Assembly (NCBI RefSeq): GCF_040409815.1 | Contig: NZ_CP099959.1 | Span: 744,001 to 808,000 of the forward strand | Source: Polynucleobacter sp. UK-FUSCHL-C3 | Lineage (GTDB): Bacteria > Pseudomonadota > Gammaproteobacteria > Burkholderiales > Burkholderiaceae | Direction of reading: 5' to 3' | Length of the DNA: 64,000 nt | Shown: one piece after another, positions 1-8,172 of the stretch | Numbering within the stretch: position 1 is the first letter of the stretch | How the letters are laid out: each line of letters begins with the position of its first letter | Made by a program: the position numbers and the translations under genes | The notes under the pieces: model-generated | What the model saw: only the letters and a program-made list of their open reading frames with translations | The model's database searches: none | What the model was told of the DNA's origin: nothing

Positions 1-74
1 CTAGGGATCTGGTTTATGAGGGATTAACAACTATAGATGAAATTTTACGAGTTGTTCCAGTAGAGACCTCATGA
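1..74 (+). CDS. C-terminal end of a PilB/GspE-type assembly ATPase (partial)
   Basis: Only the last 24 codons are in the window; the gene starts to the left. The readable tail has the pattern GLTTIDEILRVV, the usual C-terminal end of GspE/PilB secretion ATPases, which power extension of type IV pili or type II pseudopili from the cytoplasmic face of the inner membrane. The stop codon overlaps the start of the next gene (ATGA at 71-74), and that gene is the PilC/GspF platform partner, which supports the call. The Walker motifs lie outside the window, so the PilB or GspE subtype cannot be decided. Confidence 0.7.
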   Translation, partial: RDLVYEGLTTIDEILRVVPVETS

Positions 75-1303
75 AATATTTGTGGAAAGGATTAAAAGCT
101 GGCGAATTCGAAAGCGGAGTTATTGAAGCTTTAACACGAGATGAGGCTGTTTTTTTATTGAAAGAGAAAAACATCATCATCACAGATTTATTTGGTGATG
201 AATCACCAAAGATAGTAAAAGTAAAAACTAAAACAAAATTAACTTTATTCTCAAGTAAAAATAAAATATCAGAAAAGCAGTTATTACTTTTTACTCGAAA
301 ATTATCTGCAATGCTTTCGTCAGGACTTCCGATAGTGCCTGCATTGGAGATGTTGAGAGATCAATCTGAAAATGAAGGCATAAAGAAAATACTATCTTCA
401 ATTGTTGAGGAAGTAAATTCTGGTATTTCAATATCAAAATCATTTGAACGCTATCCCGATACATTTGATAGTGTTTATTTAAATCTCATAAAAGCTGGAG
501 AATCAAGTGGATCACTTGAAAAATTTCTAGATAAGATTTGTCAAAGTCTTGAAAAAAAGATAAAGATCATGTCTTCACTCAGAAGTGCGCTAACATATCC
601 TATTATCCTTTTGGTAGTTGCTATTGGCGTAATTATTGTCATGATGACTTTTGTTGTGCCCGTGTTTGCAGAAATGTATAGCAACATGGGAAAAGCATTA
701 CCATTGCCAACTCAAATAATTATGAACATAAGCAATTGGATTCGAAGTCCTTTTGCTATTCTTTTTGTGATTTTATTATTTATTGGCTTTATTTTTTTCA
801 AGAAAAAAGTAAATAGTAATCTTACTTTAAAAAGAAAAGTTGATGAAAAATTACTGAGATTACCTGTTTTTGGGGATTTAATTCGAAATTCAGCGATTGC
901 AAGAATAGCAACAGTTTTATCTAATTTAGTTTCTGCGGGCGTTGGCTTAATTGAAGCTATTGAAATTTCTAGATTATCTATTAGAAATGAATTTCTCAAA
1001 GAGGCGCTTGAAAATATGAAGCGTGATGTTTTTTCTGGAATGTCATTAGAGGCAATCTTAAAAAAAGATAATCGCTTTCCAGAGACATTCAAAGCATTTA
1101 TTGGTGTTGGTGAGCGGACAGGTAAGTTAAACGATATGCTGGCTTCCATTGCTAAATATTATGAGGAAGAATTTGATGGTTCTGTCGACCGCCTATCTCA
1201 ACTACTTGAGCCCGTAATGATTGTATTTTTAGGGACAACTATTGGTTTTATTCTTGTAGCTATGTATCTCCCAATATTTAGTATGGGATCTGGTTTAAAT
1301 TAG
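71..1303 (+). CDS. Type II secretion / type IV pilus inner-membrane platform protein (GspF/PilC family)
   Basis: A 410-residue polytopic membrane protein with two copies of the T2SSF domain (about residues 70-190 and 270-400). A hydrophobic segment follows the first copy (about 168-195), another lies near 225-245, and a third is close to the C-terminus (about 380-400). This is the normal layout and length of the platform protein that couples the assembly ATPase to pilin polymerisation. Translation is coupled to the upstream ATPase gene by a 4-base overlap. The gene is very AT-rich, with many AAA, ATT and TTA codons, unlike the housekeeping genes from 14.6 kb onward. Pilus and type II systems share this family, so the exact system is not settled. 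Confidence 0.9.
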   Translation: MKYLWKGLKAGEFESGVIEALTRDEAVFLLKEKNIIITDLFGDESPKIVKVKTKTKLTLFSSKNKISEKQLLLFTRKLSAMLSSGLPIVPALEMLRDQSENEGIKKILSSIVEEVNSGISISKSFERYPDTFDSVYLNLIKAGESSGSLEKFLDKICQSLEKKIKIMSSLRSALTYPIILLVVAIGVIIVMMTFVVPVFAEMYSNMGKALPLPTQIIMNISNWIRSPFAILFVILLFIGFIFFKKKVNSNLTLKRKVDEKLLRLPVFGDLIRNSAIARIATVLSNLVSAGVGLIEAIEISRLSIRNEFLKEALENMKRDVFSGMSLEAILKKDNRFPETFKAFIGVGERTGKLNDMLASIAKYYEEEFDGSVDRLSQLLEPVMIVFLGTTIGFILVAMYLPIFSMGSGLN

Positions 1304-1315
1304 TCTTAATTAATC

Positions 1316-2350
1316 ATGGTTCAAAAGTTGCTGCTAATAATTTTATTGGCATATCCTCATGTTGCTTTTGGTTCGCTTATGGCGAAAATAATTAATGATT
1401 TTCCAGTTTGCAAAAATATTTTATGCTTTGAAAGAGATCTCGGATATTCATCTTTACAAAAAATCCAAATTGATAAAGAGATAAGTTCCTTAATTTCAGC
1501 TATACCATTGCTTAAATATTATTCAGAGGCATTAAATCAACAGGGCATTCCTGGCTATTATGCATTTATCCCGTTAATAGAGAGTTCAAATTTACCAACA
1601 GCAGTTTCTTCTGCTGGGGCATCTGGTGTTTGGCAACTCATGCCAAGCACGGCTTTTGACGGAGGTATTTTTTATCATAATAGTTACGACTACAGACACG
1701 ATCTATATTTATCAACTATGGTTGCTGTTCGTCATATAAAGATACTGGATGAGAAATATTTTGGAAACTTAGCGATCGTTTTAGCTGCGTATAACTGGGG
1801 CGGTGCAAATGTTGATCGCTTATTAAAAAAGTTTAACAATACTGATGATTTTTTTTTGAACTTACCAGAGGAGACAAAATCGTATATTAGAAAATTCTAT
1901 CGTATAAACAACAATTTACAAACTATAAACTTTAGTCACCCAATATGGTCTTATCCAGATGTGCATTATTTGATGACAGTAACAAAAAAAGATAATTTAA
2001 ATGATATTTTATATAACAATAATAAAATTTCTAGTTTCTTAAACCCCATTGGCTTTCATCGAAATTTTTATGTTGTTCCTACTGAGAATTTCAATAAGTA
2101 TTACCAGCATAACGTAAACGTAAAATCTAATTCGAAGACGGTTGTAAAGAGTAAGCAAAATAAATGTTTTTTTGACGATTCATACCAAACAAGTTATATT
2201 ATTAAAAGTACCGATACTGTTATTTCGTTATCTAAATTACTAGGAAAAGATGAGTTGTTAATAAATAAGAATTATGTTCGTGATGGAAAATTAAAAGTTG
2301 GCATGGTAATTAGAATGTCTTCAAAAAAGTTAGATTCTTCATGCTTCTAA
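1316..2350 (+). CDS. Secreted lytic transglycosylase, MltD-like
   Basis: A 344-residue protein with an N-terminal signal peptide (about residues 1-19). It has a lysozyme-like SLT domain at about 65-190: catalytic glutamate in IPLIESS, then GVWQLMPSTA and AAYNWGG. The C-terminal 50 residues (IIKSTDTVISLSKLLG onward) resemble one weak LysM peptidoglycan-binding repeat. The family cleaves the glycan strand of murein and leaves 1,6-anhydro ends. It starts 12 bases after pilC and overlaps the prepilin peptidase gene by 10 bases. It is therefore probably the wall-opening enzyme for the pilus/secretion machine rather than a general recycling enzyme. That role is inferred from position. Confidence 0.83.
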   Translation: MVQKLLLIILLAYPHVAFGSLMAKIINDFPVCKNILCFERDLGYSSLQKIQIDKEISSLISAIPLLKYYSEALNQQGIPGYYAFIPLIESSNLPTAVSSAGASGVWQLMPSTAFDGGIFYHNSYDYRHDLYLSTMVAVRHIKILDEKYFGNLAIVLAAYNWGGANVDRLLKKFNNTDDFFLNLPEETKSYIRKFYRINNNLQTINFSHPIWSYPDVHYLMTVTKKDNLNDILYNNNKISSFLNPIGFHRNFYVVPTENFNKYYQHNVNVKSNSKTVVKSKQNKCFFDDSYQTSYIIKSTDTVISLSKLLGKDELLINKNYVRDGKLKVGMVIRMSSKKLDSSCF

Positions 2351-3168
2351 TTTTAGTTTTAGTTCTGGGAGCAGTTTGGGGGTCTTTTATACATGCTACA
2401 TCACTGCGCGTAGAACGCTTTCTTTTGAATTCTCACATTTTGATCTCAAATTCAAAAACTATGAGATACCAAAATTATCTTCGAATTTCACTTAAGAATT
2501 TTTTTTGTAATTCTTACTCCAGATGTGATCATTGTAAAGTAAAAATTCCTTGGTTTTTTAATATACCATTAGTATCCTTTTTTGTTTTAGGGGGCAAATG
2601 TTCCCATTGTAAAAATAAAATATCCCCTTCAATTTTTATATCTGAATTTATTTTTTCTTTAATTTTTTTATTAATCTACATTAAGTTTCCCGATTCATTG
2701 CAGCATCAATTCTTTGCTTTAATTTTTTTTAGCCTTATTTTTTTGATTACTCACTTTGATTTAAAGTATCTTTTGATTCCGGATCAATATACTTATTTAG
2801 TTTTATGGTTTGGATTATTTGCGTCTCTTTTTGGTTTATTTGGTCTTAATATTGAAAATTCAATTTATACAATTCTTATAATTTATTTAATATTAAAAGG
2901 GATCTCCCTTTTCTATGTCATAGCCTTAAAAAAGGATGTTCTTGGGGAGGGCGACCCAATGTTGGCAGCAAGCCTCTCTTGCTGGATTGGCTTTGATTTG
3001 TTTCCTCTATTTTTGTTCCTAGCAAGTTTATTGGGAATTATTGTTATTATTTATTCTAAATTTAAATCTACGAATCAAGATGTTTGGCAACTTAGGCTAG
3101 CATTTGGACCTCCCTTATGTATTTCTGCTGGTTTAATTTTTTTATCTAAACTGTTCACTAATATTTGA
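2341..3168 (+). CDS. Prepilin leader peptidase / N-methyltransferase (PilD/GspO family)
   Basis: A 275-residue polytopic membrane enzyme that cuts the leader from type IV prepilins and methylates the new N-terminal residue. Motifs present: the N-terminal GAVWGSF stretch, two CxxC pairs (C62/C65 and C87/C90) of the cytoplasmic zinc site, and the two aspartyl-protease aspartates, one in HFDLKYLLIPD (D140) and one in GEGD (D205). Seven or eight hydrophobic segments follow. Length and motifs match an active bifunctional enzyme. Its ATG lies inside the end of the transglycosylase gene, so translation is probably coupled. Its likely substrate is the pilin encoded at 3579-4079. Base composition is very AT-rich. 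Confidence 0.92.
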   Translation: MLLILVLVLGAVWGSFIHATSLRVERFLLNSHILISNSKTMRYQNYLRISLKNFFCNSYSRCDHCKVKIPWFFNIPLVSFFVLGGKCSHCKNKISPSIFISEFIFSLIFLLIYIKFPDSLQHQFFALIFFSLIFLITHFDLKYLLIPDQYTYLVLWFGLFASLFGLFGLNIENSIYTILIIYLILKGISLFYVIALKKDVLGEGDPMLAASLSCWIGFDLFPLFLFLASLLGIIVIIYSKFKSTNQDVWQLRLAFGPPLCISAGLIFLSKLFTNI

Positions 3169-3176
3169 ATTTCAAA

Positions 3177-3578
3177 ATGAAAGCACTAGTTTATCGAAGC
3201 GTAGCAACTTCTTTATTTAAAGCAGTTGAAATAGATGCGATTTCTCGGGAATTTTCAAATAGAAATAAATTAAAAAATATTTCAGGGCTACTTATTTATC
3301 ATAAGAATTATTTTTTTCAATGGATTGAGGGTGATGATTCTGATATATATTTCTTATACCAAAAAATTAAAAAAGATAATCGGCATCAATACTTTAGTGA
3401 AATATTTTTTGCTGATATTTTGGAAAGAAAATTTAAGGACTGGGGGTTATTAGCAATTCATAGCGAAACTATGGTTGATAACCATGGTAAATTTGATCAT
3501 GAATTTTTAGATAGTTTTGTTAATTGCCCAGATTCAATGCTCATAAGTAAATTTATATCAATATCCAACTTGGTTTAA
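3177..3578 (+). CDS. Single-domain BLUF blue-light photoreceptor
   Basis: A 133-residue protein that is essentially one BLUF domain, a flavin-binding blue-light sensor. Against AppA, the key residues sit at identical spacing: Tyr6 (LVYRS), Asn30, Gln48 (FFQWIEG) and Trp89 (DWG), matching Y21, N45, Q63 and W104. It should therefore show the normal FAD photocycle. The C-terminal 40 residues would form the short BLUF cap; no output domain is attached. I chose the ATG at 3177, 8 bases after the peptidase stop, over a TTG at 3165, because the protein then begins directly with the first BLUF strand. It is the last gene of the ATPase-pilC-transglycosylase-peptidase run. Free-standing BLUF proteins act through a partner; in Synechocystis, PixD controls pilus-based phototaxis. 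Confidence 0.88.
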   Translation: MKALVYRSVATSLFKAVEIDAISREFSNRNKLKNISGLLIYHKNYFFQWIEGDDSDIYFLYQKIKKDNRHQYFSEIFFADILERKFKDWGLLAIHSETMVDNHGKFDHEFLDSFVNCPDSMLISKFISISNLV

Positions 3579-4079
3579 TTACCACTTATCTGAATAAATT
3601 AAATTAACTGTTGTTTGAGTCGATTGCCAGCCAATAACTCTTATGCACCAACGACTTCCGTCACATTGATCTGGTCTTCCATAATCTAGAGATATGGTTC
3701 CCGTTGGTTGACTTTGTCCCGATACTAGAATTCCTGCTAGTGTTTTGTTGTACGAATTTGTCCCGACTTGATTAACAAAATAATTTGAAAATATAGTGAG
3801 CATTGGACTTATGTTTGCGTGGTGTGCGGCCGCGCTGCAATCAATATTTCCAAATGTAGAAATTGCTATAGTTGTTTCTCCTGTACTACATCTTATAAAT
3901 ACGCTATTGATATAGCTGGTAATTGTTTTTACATTTGCGGCAATGGCTGTATCTCTGCTGTTATTTATATAGTTTTTATAAATTGGTACAGAAATAGTTG
4001 TTATTATTCCAATAATTGCGATAACAATTATTAATTCCATTAATGTAAAACCTGATTCACCCTCTTGTTTTTCTTGCAT
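3579..4079 (-). CDS. Type IV prepilin / pseudopilin
   Basis: A 166-residue protein with a 9-residue hydrophilic leader ending in Gly, then the class III signal FTLMELIIVIAIIG. Cleavage is expected between Gly9 and Phe10, with the conserved Glu at position +5 and a hydrophobic helix of about 20 residues. The globular part has two pairs of cysteines (one near RCS and DCS, the other in DQCDGSRWC) that could form disulfides, the second like a pilin D-loop. Size fits a major pilin or a large minor pilin. It is convergent with the assembly operon and ends 1 base from the BLUF stop. No strong Shine-Dalgarno sequence precedes its ATG. Very AT-rich. Confidence 0.87.
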   Translation of the reverse strand: MQEKQEGESGFTLMELIIVIAIIGIITTISVPIYKNYINNSRDTAIAANVKTITSYINSVFIRCSTGETTIAISTFGNIDCSAAAHHANISPMLTIFSNYFVNQVGTNSYNKTLAGILVSGQSQPTGTISLDYGRPDQCDGSRWCIRVIGWQSTQTTVNLIYSDKW

Positions 4080-4262
4080 TTTTTTATTTAGTTTAGTAAT
4101 TGTGATTTATTTAATAAACCATTGATTTATATAGGTTTTTTTTCAAAAAAGATTGACTTTTATTCTTTGCTTGCCTTCGAATACTGTATTAGTTTACTTA
4201 ATTAATTGGAATTATTGAGACGTTTTTTTATGGTTTGATTAACCCCGTGAGCTGGGAACTCA

Positions 4263-4622
4263 TTAACGCAATTCAATCGTCTTATTAGAAACCGTAATGC
4301 GCTCGGCTCGCATCTCATCTGGCTTACTACGATTCACATAGCCCTCTACAGTGACCTGGGCACCATCCGCAATATCCGTTTTGAGTAAACCCCGATTTTC
4401 CATCCGAAAGGGTGGGGCTAATACCGCAATCCATTCTTTGCCATCCGCACTTAACTTAATAAATCCATGCGGGTGTTCATAGCCATTTTGTATGACCTTT
4501 CCCGAGAGTTTGATTAATTTAGTCTGCTCATACTCCGACCAGCCATGGTGGGCGATCGATGGCAAAGCAACTAATAGTGAAAGACTCAACAAAAGACCAC
4601 GAAGCAAAAAGATCAGTTTCAT
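4263..4622 (-). CDS. Secreted DUF6152-type small protein
   Basis: A 119-residue exported protein with a clear signal peptide (MKLIFLLRGLLLSLSLLVA, cleavage after about residue 24). The mature part begins with HHGWSEY and continues with a small beta-rich domain containing HPHGFIKL and a VTVEGYVNRS stretch, as in the DUF6152 family. The function is unknown; the His-rich start suggests possible metal contact, which is only an inference. I chose the ATG at 4622, not one 75 bases upstream, because it gives the signal peptide at residue 1 and has AAGGA just before it. Base composition is closer to the housekeeping genes than to the pilus block. Confidence 0.72.
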   Translation of the reverse strand: MKLIFLLRGLLLSLSLLVALPSIAHHGWSEYEQTKLIKLSGKVIQNGYEHPHGFIKLSADGKEWIAVLAPPFRMENRGLLKTDIADGAQVTVEGYVNRSKPDEMRAERITVSNKTIELR

Positions 4623-4729
4623 TTTTTTATTCCTTGAATTTAATCGCCATATATTGATCTTAGCAATAAAGTTTATGGCGACCTCATAATCGGGCACAGG
4701 TCAGCCTTAGTCAAGCGTCCAAATTAAAG

Positions 4730-4774
4730 CTTCTAAGGCGTAGGTCGCACGTTCGAATCGTGCTGGGCAGGCCA
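4730..4774 (+). pseudogene. 3' half of tRNA-Arg(UCU): probable attachment-site remnant
   Basis: These 45 bases match the tRNA cloverleaf exactly from position 32 to the CCA end. They give anticodon loop CTTCTAA (anticodon TCT), 3' anticodon stem GGCGT, a 5-base variable loop, T stem GCACG / CGTGC around TTCGAAT, acceptor strand TGGGCAG, discriminator G and CCA. No 5' half (expected to begin CTGCCCA, with a D arm and the stem ACGCC) is present upstream, so it is not a functional tRNA. A break exactly in the anticodon loop is typical of the copied segment left by tyrosine-recombinase integration into a tRNA gene. Orientation places the inserted DNA to the left. Confidence 0.78.
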
Positions 4775-4788
4775 AAACTATAGTACGT

Positions 4789-5334
4789 TCAACCCTTTTC
4801 TTTAACCGCTGTTAATTTGTTGTGCTCACGAACAATTTGGCAAAGAGTTTTCATGTTGGATAAAGTGGGTTTGACCCGTTTTTCTTTAATCAAAATGCCC
4901 TTTTCAGACGTCAGTTTTAGTTTTGGAAGGCCCATGACTCGGTCACACAAAAACCCGCAAACTGCGTCGGCTATGTGGGGCTGTTGATCTAAGATAATTC
5001 CAAACGCAAGGGCTGGTAAAAACAAAATTTCTCCACCTTCAATCACGCTTACTGAGGCAGACCTTGTTTCGCCATCAATTAAACCAAATTCACCAACATA
5101 TTGACCAGGATTTAGCGTCGCTAGAACCTTATTTGTGCCGCTGATATGGCCACTAAAAATATAGACCTGGAGTTTTCCTGACAGCAGCACATAGAGCCCA
5201 TCGGACTTATCACCTTGATTGAAAAGATTGACCCCCTTTTCTATTTTCCGAGTTTGCGTTACCGACATGATGTTCATCAGGTCCGGCGCTGACAGGCCAG
5301 TGAAAAAGGGGATGTTATCAATTGGAGAGGACAT
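4789..5334 (-). CDS. Stand-alone cyclic-nucleotide-binding domain protein
   Basis: A 181-residue soluble protein with one CAP_ED/cNMP-binding domain (about residues 8-125). The phosphate-binding cassette reads GEFGLIDGETRSASV and keeps the Gly-Glu pair and the Arg that grips the cyclic phosphate, so nucleotide binding is expected. The remaining 50 residues are basic and show no helix-turn-helix, kinase or channel segment, so this is not a CRP-type regulator. It starts 6 bases after the phosphodiesterase gene and shares its operon. Both diverge from the chemosensory operon that ends in an adenylate cyclase. It is plausibly the cAMP readout of that system; its partner is unknown. Confidence 0.85.
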   Translation of the reverse strand: MSSPIDNIPFFTGLSAPDLMNIMSVTQTRKIEKGVNLFNQGDKSDGLYVLLSGKLQVYIFSGHISGTNKVLATLNPGQYVGEFGLIDGETRSASVSVIEGGEILFLPALAFGIILDQQPHIADAVCGFLCDRVMGLPKLKLTSEKGILIKEKRVKPTLSNMKTLCQIVREHNKLTAVKEKG

Positions 5335-5340
5335 AGTTAG

Positions 5341-6198
5341 CTACTCATTAACCTGATTAATAGAAATTTTTCGGATGACCTCAATTCCTAATGCGTGAGA
5401 TTGGGGGCTAATAAAACGAATGTGTTCCAAAAAGTACAGCCTACCTTTATCTGTCTTGACCGATGCAGCCGCTTCTGGGTTCGTCAATTGCCATTCTTCT
5501 GAAAGTCGCTCACCTAAAATTTTTCCCCTAGCTGGAAGAGTGCTAGCAAGTAGGTCAGATTCAACCAAGAGCATTGACATGCAATCACTATGACTAAAGC
5601 TATCAGCCATATCAAATTTACTGACGAGTGTTGGAAAAAATCTTGGATCTGTTGCCAAGATAAATGGCTCGACGGTACTTTGGATATTTTTTCGATTAGA
5701 AGAATCAATCGATATTTGCCCCATAAATGCATCAATCATTTCAAGAGATTTCTTTTCAAGCTCAAAAGGGTATTTGTTCATACTACCATCGTGACCAAAA
5801 TCATGACAGATTGCGCAAAGCAAAAGAATCAAAGAATCATGGTCAGACATTTTCCATGTTGATAGATTGTCTAAGGGCGGCGAAATATCATTTTGTGCCT
5901 TGAGTAATTCAGTCATTGAAAGGCACACTTCTTTGAAATGGCCGCGATTATGGTATTTGGGTTCAGGATTCACGCTAAACGCTAGATCTTGCGCCTTTGC
6001 AAATTGAATGCAAATATCTTTTATGGTCGGCAAGTGAGAGGTTTTGCTCGCCCAAAAGGCCGTTTCAAGAAGATTTTTGATCCAAGCCTCAAAAGGTTGC
6101 TTATCCAAGCTAAGATCGGCAAAGGTTTTTTCAAAATGACTAAGGGATTTCCCTATGAAATTTTCATAGTCTGAAGCGCTTTTATCATTCGGCACCAT
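5341..6198 (-). CDS. Class I 3',5'-cyclic-nucleotide phosphodiesterase (PDEase_I type)
   Basis: A 285-residue protein carrying the diagnostic motifs of the eukaryotic-type class I phosphodiesterases. These are YHNRGH at 82-87, HDFGHDGSMN at 132-141 (exactly HDx2Hx4N, the two-metal site), ILATD near 180-184, and a later metal-ligand aspartate in ESDLL (about 215). The family hydrolyses cAMP or cGMP to the 5'-monophosphate. No transmembrane or sensory domain is evident; the N-terminal 75 residues are helical and unassigned. It is followed after 6 bases by a cyclic-nucleotide-binding protein and is divergent from the Che/adenylate cyclase operon. Substrate is probably cAMP, by context. Class I enzymes are uncommon in bacteria compared with class II and III. 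Confidence 0.85.
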   Translation of the reverse strand: MVPNDKSASDYENFIGKSLSHFEKTFADLSLDKQPFEAWIKNLLETAFWASKTSHLPTIKDICIQFAKAQDLAFSVNPEPKYHNRGHFKEVCLSMTELLKAQNDISPPLDNLSTWKMSDHDSLILLLCAICHDFGHDGSMNKYPFELEKKSLEMIDAFMGQISIDSSNRKNIQSTVEPFILATDPRFFPTLVSKFDMADSFSHSDCMSMLLVESDLLASTLPARGKILGERLSEEWQLTNPEAAASVKTDKGRLYFLEHIRFISPQSHALGIEVIRKISINQVNE

Positions 6199-6316
6199 TT
6201 TGGGGGATCACCTAGCTAGAAAAGTCATAAATTTAGTGCATTATGATCAAGGAAATAATTATCCCCAAAAAACCCCAATTAACAACAACTAAATTCTGGC
6301 ACACGAGGCAGACGAA
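6199..6316. promoter_or_regulatory. Divergent control region between the phosphodiesterase and chemoreceptor operons
   Basis: These 118 AT-rich bases separate the two divergent operons and must carry both promoters. I see no convincing sigma-28 (flagellar), sigma-54 or CRP-type site, and no strong -35/-10 pair. A GAGG-type ribosome-binding sequence precedes the MCP start. The shared control region makes coordinated expression of the cyclase side and the phosphodiesterase side likely, but this is inferred from layout only. Confidence 0.5.
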
Positions 6317-8125
6317 ATGAGCATGACAACATCTTTTGCAAAGCTTAATCTCCGTACAAAGCTGATTATCGGATTTTCAATCGTTATTACTTTTGCAATT
6401 GTTATATCAGGTGCATCCTTTTATGCAATGAGCACTTTAAATAATAATGCAAAAACAATGTATGAAAAAGATCTTATTGGCGTTTCTTTACTAAGATCTT
6501 TAAATCGAGATATCAATGTTATTGGTCGAACTGTAAATAGAATAGTGTTGGCTGAAAATTTTGGCGATGATGCTGCCGTCGGAAAAGGTAAAGAAGCTAT
6601 CGCCAAAGTTAAGGTTGATTTATCTGCAAATTACGAAAAATCAAAGGGAACTGTTATCAGGCCTGAAGTAAGGGCTCGTTTAGATAATGTTGGTTCGTTA
6701 ATCCAAGATTTTTATCGTAGCGTAGATGCAATTATTGCAGCAGCTGATGGCAAAGGCGGCGCAACAAGCGCTTATAAAATAATTAGTGGCAAAGATTATC
6801 AGGATCTTTTGGGAAAGGTGACTGGCGAAATTCGGGAACTTGGTACCTTAAAAGCTGATGGTGCTGCAAAAAATCAGGAAAATGCTGAGGCTCAAGCAGC
6901 GTTTCTCAAAAGCTTGATTGCCGGGTTGCTTATTGCTGCGATTATCTTATCAATTTTTGTAATTTATTTGGTCAACAAGTCAATCTCTGAACCTATCACT
7001 AACTTACAAAGTTCCCTGGCGGATTTGGCTTCAGCAAAACTTGACACAGTAGTGAAAAATACTGATTACACCAATGAAATTGGTCAGATGGCTAAAGCAG
7101 TTGCAGAGTTACAGATTAGCTTGCAAAAAGCAGATAAATTAGCTGTCGCGGATCGCGAAAATAATCGCAGAGCCCAAGAAACTACCAAGCAAATTGGTGA
7201 GATTATTTCGTCTGCTGCAGGTGGTGACTTCACTGCTGCTGTGCCATTGCAAGGTAAAGATGGCTTCTTCCTAGAAATCTCTAATCAAGTCAATAAATTG
7301 ATTGAGACTTCGCGCAATGCATTTAAAGCTATTTCTAAAAATGCTACTAACTTAGCCGCGGCTTCCGAGGAATTATCTGCTGTAAGCGTTCAAATGAGTT
7401 CAAACGCTGAAGAGACTAATGCTCAGGCTGGATCTGCAGCCTCTGCTGCAACGCAAGTAAGTAGCAATATGCAGACAGTTGCTACAGGCGTTGAAGAGTT
7501 AAGCGTTAGTATTCGCGAGATTTCATCCAATGCGATTGAAGCTTCTGCAGTCGCTACTCAGGCCGTGAATGAAGCGCGCACCACCGGCGATACGATGAGT
7601 AAGCTTGGTGTGAGTAGCCAAGAAATTGGAAGTGTTCTTAAAGTCATTTCCTCGATTGCAGAGCAAACAAACTTACTGGCTCTGAATGCGACTATTGAGG
7701 CTGCTCGTGCAGGTGAGCTGGGTAAAGGCTTTGCGGTAGTGGCAAATGAAGTTAAGGAGCTCGCAGGCCAAACATCAAAAGCGACTGAAGAAATTAGTGA
7801 AAAAGTAATCAATATCCAAAATGATGTGAAGGGTGCAATTGATTCGATCACTTCAATTTCCGGGATCATTAACAAGATTAATGATATTTCTGGAATTATC
7901 GCAAGCGCTGTAGAAGAGCAGGCGGCCACCGCTAATGAGATTGGAAGAACTGTGGCTGAGGCAGCTTCTGGGAGTACTGAGATTGCTAAGAACATCGATT
8001 CTGTTTCTTCAGTATCTCGAAGCACAACAGAAGGTGCTAATAATTCTCAGCAGGCTGCCCGTGAACTTTCACAAATGGCTACCGAATTACAAGGTCTTGT
8101 TAATAAATTTAAGGTAGAGGCCTAA
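6317..8125 (+). CDS. Methyl-accepting chemotaxis protein (transmembrane receptor)
   Basis: A 602-residue receptor with TM1 at about 16-36, a periplasmic helical region at about 37-195 of four-helix-bundle type, TM2 at about 197-219, a HAMP domain at about 220-275, a second HAMP-like stretch at about 290-335, and a long cytoplasmic signalling coiled coil. The hairpin tip (about 448-466) reads [19 protein letters not shown], so it should bind CheA and CheW. The C-terminus (NKFKVEA) lacks the NWETF-type CheR/CheB tether. It is the first gene of the chemosensory operon and probably the sole dedicated receptor of the array. Its ligand cannot be read from the sequence. Confidence 0.95.
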   Translation: MSMTTSFAKLNLRTKLIIGFSIVITFAIVISGASFYAMSTLNNNAKTMYEKDLIGVSLLRSLNRDINVIGRTVNRIVLAENFGDDAAVGKGKEAIAKVKVDLSANYEKSKGTVIRPEVRARLDNVGSLIQDFYRSVDAIIAAADGKGGATSAYKIISGKDYQDLLGKVTGEIRELGTLKADGAAKNQENAEAQAAFLKSLIAGLLIAAIILSIFVIYLVNKSISEPITNLQSSLADLASAKLDTVVKNTDYTNEIGQMAKAVAELQISLQKADKLAVADRENNRRAQETTKQIGEIISSAAGGDFTAAVPLQGKDGFFLEISNQVNKLIETSRNAFKAISKNATNLAAASEELSAVSVQMSSNAEETNAQAGSAASAATQVSSNMQTVATGVEELSVSIREISSNAIEASAVATQAVNEARTTGDTMSKLGVSSQEIGSVLKVISSIAEQTNLLALNATIEAARAGELGKGFAVVANEVKELAGQTSKATEEISEKVINIQNDVKGAIDSITSISGIINKINDISGIIASAVEEQAATANEIGRTVAEAASGSTEIAKNIDSVSSVSRSTTEGANNSQQAARELSQMATELQGLVNKFKVEA

Positions 8126-8172
8126 GAAATCCGGGACCTAACTTATTAAAAGTCAATATCCAATCAAGAGAT

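Noticed and set aside
4690..4774. Possible tRNA gene interrupted by a group I intron in the anticodon loop
   Set aside because: The break is at the right place, but no 5' tRNA half or intron core is seen in the upstream bases, which hold the DUF6152 gene. An attachment-site remnant fits better.
7558..8025. Long minus-strand frame within the MCP gene
   Set aside because: It mirrors the Ala/Ser/Glu-rich repeat pattern of the receptor coiled coil and has no start signal; it is an antisense shadow.
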